Source of the DNA: Bin87 sp965204395
GTDB taxonomy: Bacteria; Chloroflexota; Dehalococcoidia; Lucifugimonadales; UBA3495
Direction of reading: 5' to 3'
DNA: 64,000 nucleotides
NCBI GenBank assembly: GCA_965204395.1
Contig: OZ241987.1
Coordinates: 3,472,001 to 3,536,000 of the forward strand
Of this stretch, positions 28,101 through 35,395 are shown piece after piece; the stretch's first letter is position 1, and every line of letters begins with the position of its first letter. A model generated the notes under the pieces. It made no database searches. It worked only from the letters and a program-made list of their open reading frames with translations, and was not told the DNA's origin. A program made the translations under genes and the position numbers.

Positions 28101-28231
28101 GCCAGGCGTCGTGTGCTGACGCACCTGGGGTGGTGGGCGTCCGACACCCGTTCAGATGGTGGGGGCTGGTCGGAGTCTTCGCCCCACAGCGTCAGGCTGC
28201 CGTCCAGTTGGGCGGCGTGAATGATGATCAT
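25196..28231 (-). CDS. SNF2-family DEAD/DEAH-box helicase (SWI2/SNF2, bacterial type)
   Basis: A 1011-residue DNA-stimulated ATPase. The C-terminal 480 residues hold the helicase core: Walker A in DDMGLGKTVQT, box II DEAQ in LDEAQNVKN, the TGTPVENH motif III region, VFSQFAEMG, and the motif VI region QATDRAFRIGQ. The N-terminal half includes the SNF2-associated domain usual in bacterial members (EELLELADLKVPLVRFRGQWVE). It lacks an obvious nuclease domain. It forms an operon with the SWIM gene. Likely roles are chromatin-like remodelling, RNA polymerase recycling or defence; no other defence genes surround it. Confidence 0.92.
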   Translation of the reverse strand: MIIIHAAQLDGSLTLWGEDSDQPPPSERVSDAHHPRCVSTRRLAAAVGIAHEDAAYDEAGGIVWLPSRGNNPIPSEALAGPALKSKAKPRIKPWRVPVLRLSSRQAIELLQRCQNSRVLAPGIVLSHDALYWRHVLMFAAALTARQQFLPNVAQNKENTKAVWTPLYIGDDAHRLAELAKAMPASARAMTGADNHQSPTNPPPAVLKEFIASIVNHIIRRDATEGSARSDSVHEAWLHALSSADGVVHATVAQLQQLRRQVAEWHRPIAVAANSPYRLCLRLEEPPEHDEDGPPAALREQDWYLRYLLQPHDDHSLLLAVDDAQERQSPDFNPAEFLLTSLARAGSVCPPIADSLNRRKPTGAKLDAEQAHQFLTQQAAALQQAGFGVMLPSWWTRRGTKSRPSIRAEVRTPPMQGGANMTMASLIDLNVQVAMGDEVIEPEELLELADLKVPLVRFRGQWVEINADEIRAAADFWRDRNQATLREVIRIGLGADQQAEADNVSLSTTSWLKDLLDSLQQKGKIELLDAPAEFNGELRPYQQLGYSWLDFLRWWGLGACLADDMGLGKTVQTLATILRDRQQGNERPNLLVCPTSVINNWQREAQKFTPSLPVMLHHGPGRERGEQFAQQAADHQIVITSYGTMTRDRELLASVDWRSVTLDEAQNVKNPVTRQAQAARSLPADYRIALTGTPVENHVGDLWAIMQFLNPGLLGSQAEFKRRYFNPIQSNRDDEAAAKLQKATGPFILRRLKTDPTIIDDLPDKQETKQYCNLTREQVTLYEAVLRDVETRLEDAEGMARRGSILDTLVKLKQVCNHPRQLLGDNSTITGRSGKLSRLEELLDEIMPAGDRVLVFSQFAEMGAIIQQHVQETYGIDTPMLHGGVSRKNRDQMVDRFQNDPQGPQVFVLSLKAGGSGLNLPRANHVIHYDRWWNPAVENQATDRAFRIGQTRDVHVHKMICAGTLEDRIDLMIEAKQATADQVVGATSERWLTELSNTELREVLALSATPED

Positions 28232-28490
28232 TGCGGTTCGCTCTCTCAGTGAGTTTTACTACGCGGGACGCGCCGCTGGAAAGGGGCTGACGGTAGCCAA
28301 AGTCGCACATCGTGCGTCAGCTTCCGCCGGAAACGGCCCGTAGGCTCGTTCTGCGGCCCTTTGCGGATTTGGGCCTAAGGGTGAATTCGGGCCGTGTGCG
28401 GCTTGCAGCGACGGCACGATTCCCGCTCCAGGCGGTGGTTCGAACCAGTGCCATATAATGGCGACTCCAAAAGTAAGCGAGGTGAACGTG
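28232..28490. promoter_or_regulatory. Divergent gap between the SNF2 helicase and RidA, with a -10 box
   Basis: The 259-bp gap contains a perfect TATAAT at 28454-28459. No clear -35 box is seen 17 bp upstream. Transcription from it would begin near 28466, downstream of the first in-frame ATG at 28458, which supports starting RidA at 28491. The rest of the gap shows nothing recognisable. Confidence 0.4.
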
Positions 28491-28907
28491 ATGGCAGAAT
28501 TGCAGAGGACTGCGGTAACCAGCGACCTGGCTCCCCAACCGCTGGGCGCCTACTCGGTTGGAATGACGGTGAATGCCCAGAAGCTGATATTCGTAGCGGG
28601 ACAGGTCGGTGTGGACCTTTCGGGCGCCCTCGTAGGACCCGGTGATGCCGTGGCCCAGACGCGCCAGGTTTTTCAGAACATTGGCGGTGTCCTGGAATCA
28701 GCCGGCGCCGGTTTCAACAACGTGGTGGAATTCACGACCTATGTGGTGGGACGCGAGGCGGTGCAGGGCTTCATCGACGGAAGAAACCAGGTCTTCCCGG
28801 AAATTTTCCCCGACGGCGACTATCCCCCCAACACCCTGCTGGTGGTCGACGGTCTGGTGCGCGAAGAGTTCTTGGTCGAAATCAAGGCAGTGGCCGCTCT
28901 GGCGTAG
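28491..28907 (+). CDS. RidA family reactive-imine deaminase
   Basis: A 138-residue canonical RidA protein that hydrolyses enamine/imine intermediates of pyridoxal-phosphate enzymes. It shows the family core ISGQ-like FVAGQVG, NIGGVLESAGAGFNNVVEFTTYV, and a C-terminal LLVVDGLVREEFLVEIKAVAAL. The position of the substrate-binding Arg is occupied by NT in YPPNTLLVV rather than RP-x-R, so full deaminase activity is not assured. ATG 28491 is chosen over 28458 because GCGAGG lies close upstream and a -10 box overlaps the earlier ATG. Confidence 0.88.
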   Translation: MAELQRTAVTSDLAPQPLGAYSVGMTVNAQKLIFVAGQVGVDLSGALVGPGDAVAQTRQVFQNIGGVLESAGAGFNNVVEFTTYVVGREAVQGFIDGRNQVFPEIFPDGDYPPNTLLVVDGLVREEFLVEIKAVAALA

Positions 28908-29199
28908 AGAGGCGCCACGGTCCATTATCAGACTCCGGTCTCGACGCTCCGAGGGGAATGTTTCCCTAACGGCGCGACGAAAGAGGGTGGGTGTGCCGAT
29001 GCCTCATTTCCTCGAAAATTTGTTGTGTTTGCGCGGCGCCGTTCCCGGCAGCGGTCCGCGCCGGGAGAACCATGCAGGCGGGTAAACACGGTTTCGCACA
29101 GATAACCAACGGTCCCAAGCAGTTTGTGGTTCGGTGTTGTCAACATGAGCGGATGTTGTTTTTGCAATTGACGCCAGGTCGAACATGGGCGGTGCGACG

Positions 29200-29492
29200 A
29201 TGGCGGGGCGCCGGGTTCATCGTCATGACGTGCATTGTCCCGACTGCGGTTCCAATCCGCCGTAGGCGGACGCAAAGACGGGTTTTCGGGCGGTAAGCAG
29301 GTTTACAGCTGTGGGGACTGTGGTCGCCGTCACGTGCCTGGGGGAGCCCGTCGTCGTCCCAGCGCGGAGGTGAAGCAGCAGGGGATTGACTGGTATGTAG
29401 AAGGAAACAGTCTGTCCGCCATTGGATGGGTATTGGGTTACAGCGCCCCGGCGGTGCTGGCCTGGGTGAAGAAAGGGCGCGGCAGGCCCTGA
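29200..29492 (+). pseudogene. InsA-like zinc-ribbon/HTH protein of an IS1-type element, interrupted by a palindrome
   Basis: The frame MAGRRVHRHDVHCPDCGSN starting near 29200 stops at a TAG inside a palindrome (29256-29270). After it, in another frame, the second zinc-knuckle half (RKDGFSGGKQVYSCGDCGRR) and a helix-turn-helix (LSAIGWVLGYSAPAVLAWVKKG) continue to 29492. Removing 14 bp restores one protein with two CxxC knuckles, the layout of InsA-type IS1 proteins. No convincing InsB transposase follows, so the element is a scrap. Confidence 0.65.
29256..29270. repeat. 15-bp palindrome, copy 4 (TCCGCC-GTA-GGCGGA)
   Basis: The same arms as the three copies in IS630 copy 2, here around GTA, splitting the zinc-ribbon gene. 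Confidence 0.8.
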
Positions 29493-29612
29493 GTTGGCTG
29501 CGGGGGCGGGGTGCGAGCGGATTGAGGGCGCCGCAGGTCAACCTAATGGACGGCGGTGTCGGCGTGTCGTTGGCCCTCTGTGTAGGCCGCCACCGCGCCC
29601 ACGAAGAGCCCG

Positions 29613-30308
29613 TTAGTCGGCTTCGAGTTCCCTTGCATCCAGCTGGAACCAGCCGATGGCGCCGGTGTCCACCAGTTCTTGCACCTCGCGGTCGTTTGAC
29701 ACGCTGGCCACCATGGGGTGTGCGGTGCAGCCGGTGAACCTGGTGAGAAATTCGGCGTTTCGTCGGGCTCGGTCCGTGTCGCGGTGGTCGGCGGTGAACG
29801 ACCCCTCCGCAGCCACGTAGTGGGTGATGCCGTCGGCGTCCGTGCCTTCGAGCACCAGGTCGGCGGCGTAGAAGCTGCGCCGTTGCCCGAATTCGATCTG
29901 GGTGGCGGTGCCGGATTCACGCACCATGCGGGACAGGTCGTCGCGGCCCAGGGTGCGGACGAAATCCAGTTGGAAAATCTCGAGGATGGTGTCGTGGTGG
30001 AGTTGGAGCAAGCGGCGAGCCGCGTTGCCCTTGAGGATGCCGAGGTCCCTTTCGACGCGTCGGTTGATCGCTCTTTGGTCCTCGTTGAACCGCTTCTGGT
30101 CTGTGATGAACGCTTCGACCCTGGCGTTGAATGCTTTTTGTTCCTCGATGAAGTCGTTGACATAGGCGGCGAACTGTGCGAACCGTTCGGGAAGCTGCAG
30201 TAGCTCGTCGCCTAGCAGCAGGTTGCGGACCTCGTCTCGGAAATCGGGGTCGTCGCGCAGGGCTAGGAGAAAACGGGCGCGGTCGGCGGGATTCATCGAG
30301 GTGCTCAT
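29613..30308 (-). CDS. Coiled-coil protein with a PD-(D/E)XK-like C-terminal domain (DUF3782-like)
   Basis: A 231-residue protein. Residues 1-45 form a helical start (DRARFLLALRDDPDFRDEVRNLL), residues 50-100 a coiled coil (FNARVEAFITDQKRFNEDQRA region). The C-terminal 120 residues have the shape of a small restriction-endonuclease-like fold: an acidic residue in AADLVLEG and a following AAEGSF, in the place where these proteins carry E-x-K or a degenerate form. Such proteins are common, often multi-copy, in cyanobacteria and Chloroflexota; their role is unknown. The lysine of the motif is not evident, so nuclease activity is doubtful. Confidence 0.7.
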   Translation of the reverse strand: MSTSMNPADRARFLLALRDDPDFRDEVRNLLLGDELLQLPERFAQFAAYVNDFIEEQKAFNARVEAFITDQKRFNEDQRAINRRVERDLGILKGNAARRLLQLHHDTILEIFQLDFVRTLGRDDLSRMVRESGTATQIEFGQRRSFYAADLVLEGTDADGITHYVAAEGSFTADHRDTDRARRNAEFLTRFTGCTAHPMVASVSNDREVQELVDTGAIGWFQLDARELEAD

Positions 30309-30468
30309 GCTGGTAGCCTCACGCGGGAATTATATCAGCGGCTTCGATTTGCCAGCCACCTTCTGGTCGCGCCAGGTGCCGATTTGGGTATCCGCCGGAG
30401 TGAATTGCAGACTGCCACATGGGCGGTGTGGGACGGTTAGGGTGGTCGGTTCAGTTCGGGATCATCAG

Positions 30469-30880
30469 CTATGTCGCGCTGGTTTCGGAGTAGGAATAGT
30501 ACAGCGGTTTTCCGGCGTTGAAGTGGCAGCCCATGTTGCTCAACCCGGCGTTGACGGCGATGGCGACATTGGAAATGCGTCGCGACTATTACGGCGTTTT
30601 GGAGGTGTGTGGCTTGCCGTAGACCACCGGCAGGCGGCTTTTGTGAGCTTCTCTTGTCAAGGAGCCGGTTGACGGTTTCGGCGAGGAAATGGGGCCACGA
30701 AGCCGAAGCCACGGGTAGTTCGGTGCCATCTTCGAAACCCAATTCCCAGCGGAGCTTTCCCTCTATACGAAAGGGGCGGTCAGGAGACAGGGAATGCCAG
30801 GTTCCCCCGGGCCTTTGGTCTGGGTTTTGTTCCCAGAGTTGGGCGGCTGCGTTCGGTCCTGCCGGAAGTGCTCGTCTCCG
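30469..30880 (-). pseudogene. Decayed gene of unknown function
   Basis: Two protein-like minus-strand segments lie in different frames. The upstream one contains FRIEGKLRWELGFEDGTE and continues WPHFLAETVNRLLDK. The downstream one reads LPVVYGKPHTSKTP, meets TAA TAG, then continues SRRISNVAIAVNAGLSN and ends GKPLYYSYSETSAT with TAG at 30469. A frameshift plus two adjacent stops separate them. The family is not recognised. Confidence 0.4.
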
Positions 30881-30884
30881 GGCG

Positions 30885-31132
30885 CTAGTTGTCGTGAGAA
30901 AACTCCTCCGTTTCGGGTTCATCGTGAGTGTTGTTGTAGCAGCCGATGCCCACCTTGGGGGAGTTGCGCAAGGCGACCAGTGTGGCGTCGTGGGGCGTGC
31001 ACTGAGCGCAGAAGTAGGGCGGCTCCACGATGGGCCTCCATTCTTTATGGTCACGGCCTCGATGTAGCTGGATGCGGTCTTCGTCCTGCACTGGACGCAG
31101 AAGATTTCGACGGATTGGGACGGGATGGTCAT
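30885..31132 (-). pseudogene. DUF5679-like zinc-ribbon protein with a frameshift
   Basis: MTIPSQSVEIFCVQCRTKTA and the following YIEAVTIKNG match the layout of small DUF5679 proteins (one CxxC, then EAVT-x-KNGRP, then a second CxxC). The frame is lost at GG/CCC near 31035; with one added base it continues RPIVEPPYFCAQCTPHDATL to a stop at 30885. The repaired product would be about 83 residues with two zinc knuckles. Confidence 0.5.
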
Positions 31133-31246
31133 GGGCGGCAACTTCTGAGTGGTGGCTGCTGCCATTCTCACCCGCTGGAACCAGCTGCGGAAAGATTCCG
31201 TGGCCCGTTCCGCCTGTGGCTCATACGCTCGGAAAGCCGCGGGTTC

Positions 31247-31756
31247 TCAATTGCCGCTGCCGTGTTCACCTCCGCCTTCTCCCCCTCCGCCGACCTCGGC
31301 GTGGGCGATCCAACCGGTGAACGTCTCCGGCGTGGCGGGCAGGTTGACCGACATCACCTCTCCGGGGGCCAGATCCACCGGGGTGGTGGGGCCGAGTTCC
31401 GTGCCGTTGGACAGGTGGACTTCGATCCTGACCTGGCCCAGGGTGTTGCCGGTGGTATTCTCCACCGTGCCGGTGAATGAATTGTTCGTCGCGTCGTAGT
31501 TCAGGATGAGCCTGGCGCCGACGCGGACCGCGTCGAAGGTGTCGCCCGGGGCCAGGGTGGCGCCGCTGGCCTATTCACTGCCGGACCCACTGCTTTCGCC
31601 GCGCGAGCTTTCCTGGGTTGTTCCGGCTCCACCGGATTCGCGACCGTCGATGATCCCGTTGTCGCCGGCGCAGCCCATCAGTATTCCTGCGCCAAGCATC
31701 GCCGCCGCAACCGGCCCGATGATCAATGCCCTGGTTACCTTCTGCTTGCCGATCAT
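31247..31756 (-). pseudogene. Lipoprotein with an in-frame amber codon (FxLYD-type domain)
   Basis: From ATG 31756 the frame encodes a lipoprotein signal peptide with lipobox LMGC, then a Ser/Gly-rich linker ending GSGSE and a TAG at 31571-31573. The same frame goes on without another stop (ASGATLAPGDTF, then VENTTGNTLGQVRIEVHLSN, ELGPTTPVDLAPGE) to TGA at 31247. The second half is a beta-sandwich of the FxLYD type found in secreted proteins. One nonsense mutation (or read-through) thus divides a 169-codon gene. The 31465 start used for a separate downstream product is probably not real. Confidence 0.65.
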
Positions 31757-32296
31757 TTCTTCACCTCCTTCGTGAAGTTTTTCTTGCTACGTCCACGATA
31801 GAAGTGCAATGTCGCAGAATTGTGTCGCGGTCAGGTCTGACCAAACCGACCATCCGGTGAGGACGGCGTTCTGCGGCCATGAACGTCCTGACGCTAGGAG
31901 GGTGGCATCGCTTGGAATTGCAAATTGGCGGGTCGGCAACGTCCCGTCGGGGCTAAGACGCACTTTGTCACCGATCATATATATGACGAGATAATTAAAC
32001 GGGCAAATCTTATACAGATCATATCGATTGCTGGTTAGAATTCCGTGTGGCGTTGGCGGCACGCATCTTGGAACTTGCCGGTCATCCGCCCCCGCCAGGG
32101 GCACGGACTTCATTGCGTGCCGGATGCCGGCGTAGGGCAACCACGCGGACGTTAACAGAGCGCATCCATTGTCCCGAACCGGATGTCCGACCCACCGCTT
32201 AGCCGAGCAGCGCTGACGCTGACACGGCAGCCTCGGCACTGAAACCGGAGATAAAAGACGCGCTGCGCCGTTGAAAAACCATCCTTGGGAGGATTT
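31757..32296. promoter_or_regulatory. AT-richer gap upstream of the tandem binding protein
   Basis: 540 bp without a convincing gene. An AT-rich patch at 31965-31996 holds TTGTCA and, 19 bp on, GATAAT, a weak promoter candidate about 300 bp before the binding-protein gene. Antisense frames over it look random. Confidence 0.3.
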
Positions 32297-34696
32297 ATGC
32301 TGGTCACGACAAAGAACTGGATCGCACCGCTCGCGTTGGTGTGGATTATTGCCCTGGCGGTCGTCGCCTGCGGGGGCAACGGCGATGTTCCCTCTGCGCC
32401 TCCGCCTCAACCAACCGCCGCCGTGGTTGAACAACCGACGGCAGTTGCTGCGGAACAGCCCACCGCGGCCATGACGCCCTCCGATGGGCCGTTCCGCGTC
32501 GGCGTGATGGAATCTCTCACCGGCCCCGGGGAGACCTACGGCACCGTGTCCGTCCAGGCCAAGCAGATGGCCGTTGACGAGATAAACGCTGCCGGAGGCA
32601 TCAACGGGCGCATGCTGGAACTCATCGTTGAGGACTCGAAGTGCTCAGCCCAGGACGCCATCACCGCTTACAACAAGCTCACCGACGTGGACGGCGTCAA
32701 GATAATTCTCGGCACGTCGTGCAGCGGCGCGATGCTGGGGGCCGCGCCCCTGGCCGAGGCCGACGGCGTGGTCCTCTTCTCCGGCCTGGCCACCAACCCC
32801 GACATCGCCAACGCGGGCGATTACATTTTCCGCACGGCGATGAGCGACCTCCAGGTGGGTATCGATACCGCCAACGTCATCCTGTCCGACGGCCACCGCA
32901 ACCTGGCGACCATTACCGAGACCACCGACTACGCCGAGGGCGTGCGCCGCGTGACCGCTGACCATTTCCAGGCGCTGGGCGGTTCCATCGTCGCGGAGGA
33001 ACGCTACGCCTCCGACGTGACCGACTTCCGCAGCCAGTTGACCAAGATCATCGCCGCCGACCCGGACGCCATCCACATCGCGTCCCAGTCTGAGTTCGCC
33101 GGCGGCACCATCGTCAAGCAGGTCCGCGAACTCGGCTACGAGGGGCCGCTCTACTCCGAAATCGTCCCGGTGGGCGCAACCGCCCTCGAGGTGGCCGGCG
33201 AGGCGGCCACCGGTCTCAAGGCCGTCACCGCCGAGCTGGACCCGGCCAACCCCAAGAGCCAGGAAGTCCTGAACAATTTTAGGGCCAACTACGACTACGT
33301 CACCCTGCCCTGGTACCTGGCGTCGGCCTACGACGACGTGCACATCACCGCCGAATGCCTCAAGCAGACCAATGACGACCAGGACGCCGACGGCTTCCGC
33401 GACTGCCTGTACGACATCACCTGGACCGGCGCCATCGGGGAGAACTACAGCTTCGACGCCGACGGCGAAGTGGTCGGCCTGGCCAACGCCGTCGTGGAAG
33501 TGCTCCCGGCGGCGGACCGCACCGACAACAACAACGGCTACCGGATCCTGGGCCCGGCCCCCGGAGCGGAAGTTGCTGCCGCCGCGCCCGCTGCCCCAGC
33601 GCCCCCGGCACCCTTCCGCATCGGCGCGATGGACGCCCTCACCGGCGTCGGCGAGTCCTACGGCAACCCGATCCTCAACGCCAAGCTCCTGGCCGTCGAG
33701 GAAATCAACGCCGCCGGCGGCATCAACGGCAGGATGCTCGAACTCATCCCCGAGGACTCAAAGTGCGCTGCCCAGGACGCCATCACCGCTTACAACAAGC
33801 TCACCGACGTGGACGGCGTGAAGATCATCCTGGGCACCACCTGCAGCGGCGCGATGCTGGGCGCGGCTCCCCTGGCCGAAAGAGAAGGCGTGATCATGCT
33901 CTCTGCGTCCGCCACCAGTCCCGATATCGCCGGTGCCGGCGATTACATCTTCCGCACCGCTATCAACGACCTGCAACTCGGCATAGATACCGGCAATACC
34001 CTGCACGCCGACGGCGTCCACCATCTGGCGACCATCACGGAAGCCACAGATTACGCTGAGGGCGCGCGACGCGCCACGGTGGCCAGGCTCGAAGAATTGG
34101 GCGGACACGTGGTTGCGGCGGAAAGCTACGCCTCCGACGTTACCGACTTCCGGTCCCAGCTGACCAAGCTGATCAGCTCCCGTCCCGACGGCATCTTCCT
34201 GGCGGCCCAGGGCGAGTTCTCCGGCGGAACCATCATCAAGCAGTTGCGCGACCTGGGGTATGAGGGCCCTCTCTACTCCGAGGTGGTGCCCACCCAGCCC
34301 GAGGCGCTGGGCATCGCCGGCGACGCCGCCACCGGCCTGAAGGCCATCGTGCCCAACCCTGACCTCCAGACGCAGACCGGCAAGGACTTCCTGGCGAGCT
34401 ACGAAGCCCGCTTCGGCACGGTTGCCACGCTGCCCTGGTTCCAGGGCTCAGCCTACGACGACGTGTACATCGCCGCCGAGTGCCTGAGCCGCACCGACGA
34501 CGACCAGGATTCCGCCGGGGTTCGGGATTGCCTCTATGACCTGACCTGGAGCGGCGCCATCGGCGACGGTTACACCTTCGACTCCAACGGGGACGTGGCC
34601 GGCCTTTCCAACGTGGTCATCGAGATCCTGCCCGCCGACCAACGCAACGACGACAACCAGGGCCACCGCATTCTCGGGCCGGCCCCGACGCCCTAA
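32297..34696 (+). CDS. Lipoprotein with two tandem Peripla_BP_6 (branched-chain amino-acid type) binding domains
   Basis: A 799-residue extracytoplasmic solute-binding protein. A lipobox (LAVVAC, Cys at about 24) follows the signal peptide, then a proline/alanine linker. Domain 1 covers roughly residues 65-420 and domain 2 roughly 435-795. They match almost word for word (both contain INAAGGINGRMLEL, DSKCxAQDAITAYNKLTDV, GAMLGAAPLAE, SYASDVTDFRSQL-type phrases), so this is an in-frame duplication joined by an Ala/Pro linker. Two binding sites on one anchor are unusual. ATG 32297 follows GGGAGGA, so it is preferred to 32285. No permease or ATPase genes are nearby, so it may be a receptor or an orphan importer component. 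Confidence 0.9.
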   Translation: MLVTTKNWIAPLALVWIIALAVVACGGNGDVPSAPPPQPTAAVVEQPTAVAAEQPTAAMTPSDGPFRVGVMESLTGPGETYGTVSVQAKQMAVDEINAAGGINGRMLELIVEDSKCSAQDAITAYNKLTDVDGVKIILGTSCSGAMLGAAPLAEADGVVLFSGLATNPDIANAGDYIFRTAMSDLQVGIDTANVILSDGHRNLATITETTDYAEGVRRVTADHFQALGGSIVAEERYASDVTDFRSQLTKIIAADPDAIHIASQSEFAGGTIVKQVRELGYEGPLYSEIVPVGATALEVAGEAATGLKAVTAELDPANPKSQEVLNNFRANYDYVTLPWYLASAYDDVHITAECLKQTNDDQDADGFRDCLYDITWTGAIGENYSFDADGEVVGLANAVVEVLPAADRTDNNNGYRILGPAPGAEVAAAAPAAPAPPAPFRIGAMDALTGVGESYGNPILNAKLLAVEEINAAGGINGRMLELIPEDSKCAAQDAITAYNKLTDVDGVKIILGTTCSGAMLGAAPLAEREGVIMLSASATSPDIAGAGDYIFRTAINDLQLGIDTGNTLHADGVHHLATITEATDYAEGARRATVARLEELGGHVVAAESYASDVTDFRSQLTKLISSRPDGIFLAAQGEFSGGTIIKQLRDLGYEGPLYSEVVPTQPEALGIAGDAATGLKAIVPNPDLQTQTGKDFLASYEARFGTVATLPWFQGSAYDDVYIAAECLSRTDDDQDSAGVRDCLYDLTWSGAIGDGYTFDSNGDVAGLSNVVIEILPADQRNDDNQGHRILGPAPTP

Positions 34697-34712
34697 AGGG
34701 TTTCCAAGAACT

Positions 34713-34735
34713 CCCTCTCCCGCCAAGGGAGAGGG
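34713..34735. terminator. Hairpin downstream of the tandem binding protein
   Basis: A perfect 9-bp stem CCCTCTCCC / GGGAGAGGG with loop GCCAA, starting 17 bp after the stop. It is followed by TTGGGGTGAGGGG rather than a T-run, so it may equally be a copy of the dispersed CTCTCCC-GGGAGAGGGTTGGGGTGAGGG repeat found in many bacteria. Confidence 0.5.
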
Positions 34736-35395
34736 TTGGGGTGAGGGGGATGTTCCATCGCAGTTTCATCTCCCTCCTGCATGGCAATCTCGCTGCCGGA
34801 AGAGCCCGCCTGGAGCGCAGGTCTTCATCCCGGGAGGCCGGCGGCATCATTGCGTATCTGGGGATATTTATATGGATTCATATAAATAATTGCGCTAATT
34901 GTTACGAGTATAATACGATTGCGGTGTTACACTCCTTGGGCTTTGAGCGATCCACACCATGGAACGGCGCCCAACCGCGACCTGCATGACACATAACCCG
35001 TAATCCTTGGCCGGACACCGCTGGTCCGGCTATCTCATTGCCCGGATAAAATTGAGACCAAATATCAGTTATTATTTATAAATGATACCTAATCTCGATA
35101 AGGATGTTGTCACAAACCGAGGCCCGGCAGAGGTGATCCCCAAGGGGTCGCCCGTCACGGCCCCGGCGATGGCATTCCCAACCCCTTCCGCACCCAGCGA
35201 GCAGGCCCCCGGAGGCGGCCCGCCCAGCTATACGCCGGAAATACGAATCCCATCCGAGCGCGTGTCGGAAAACGTCGCCGGACAAATCAAAAACGCAAGA
35301 GTCCGGCGCATAACGCAGATGGGGAGCAGCACAGGCTAGCACCTGCCGCTCCCCGGTGTGCGAAACACCGTCAATAAGGAGAATCACACAACAAA
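34736..35395. other. AT-rich intergenic region before the DUF11 protein
   Basis: 660 bp. The first 110 bp continue the GC-rich repeat context. From about 34850 to 35090 the sequence is unusually AT-rich, with TATAAT at 34909-34914 as a possible -10 box. A short frame at 35082-35339 is proline-rich and has no family features, so I do not call it. The RNA leader of the DUF11 gene probably lies at the right end, where AAGGAG precedes the start. Confidence 0.4.

Noticed and set aside
31787..32434. 215-codon minus-strand frame
   Set aside because: Overlaps the start of the binding-protein gene and shows no protein-like pattern.
35082..35339. 85-codon frame before the DUF11 gene
   Set aside because: Proline-rich, no ribosome site of note and no recognisable family; kept as non-coding.
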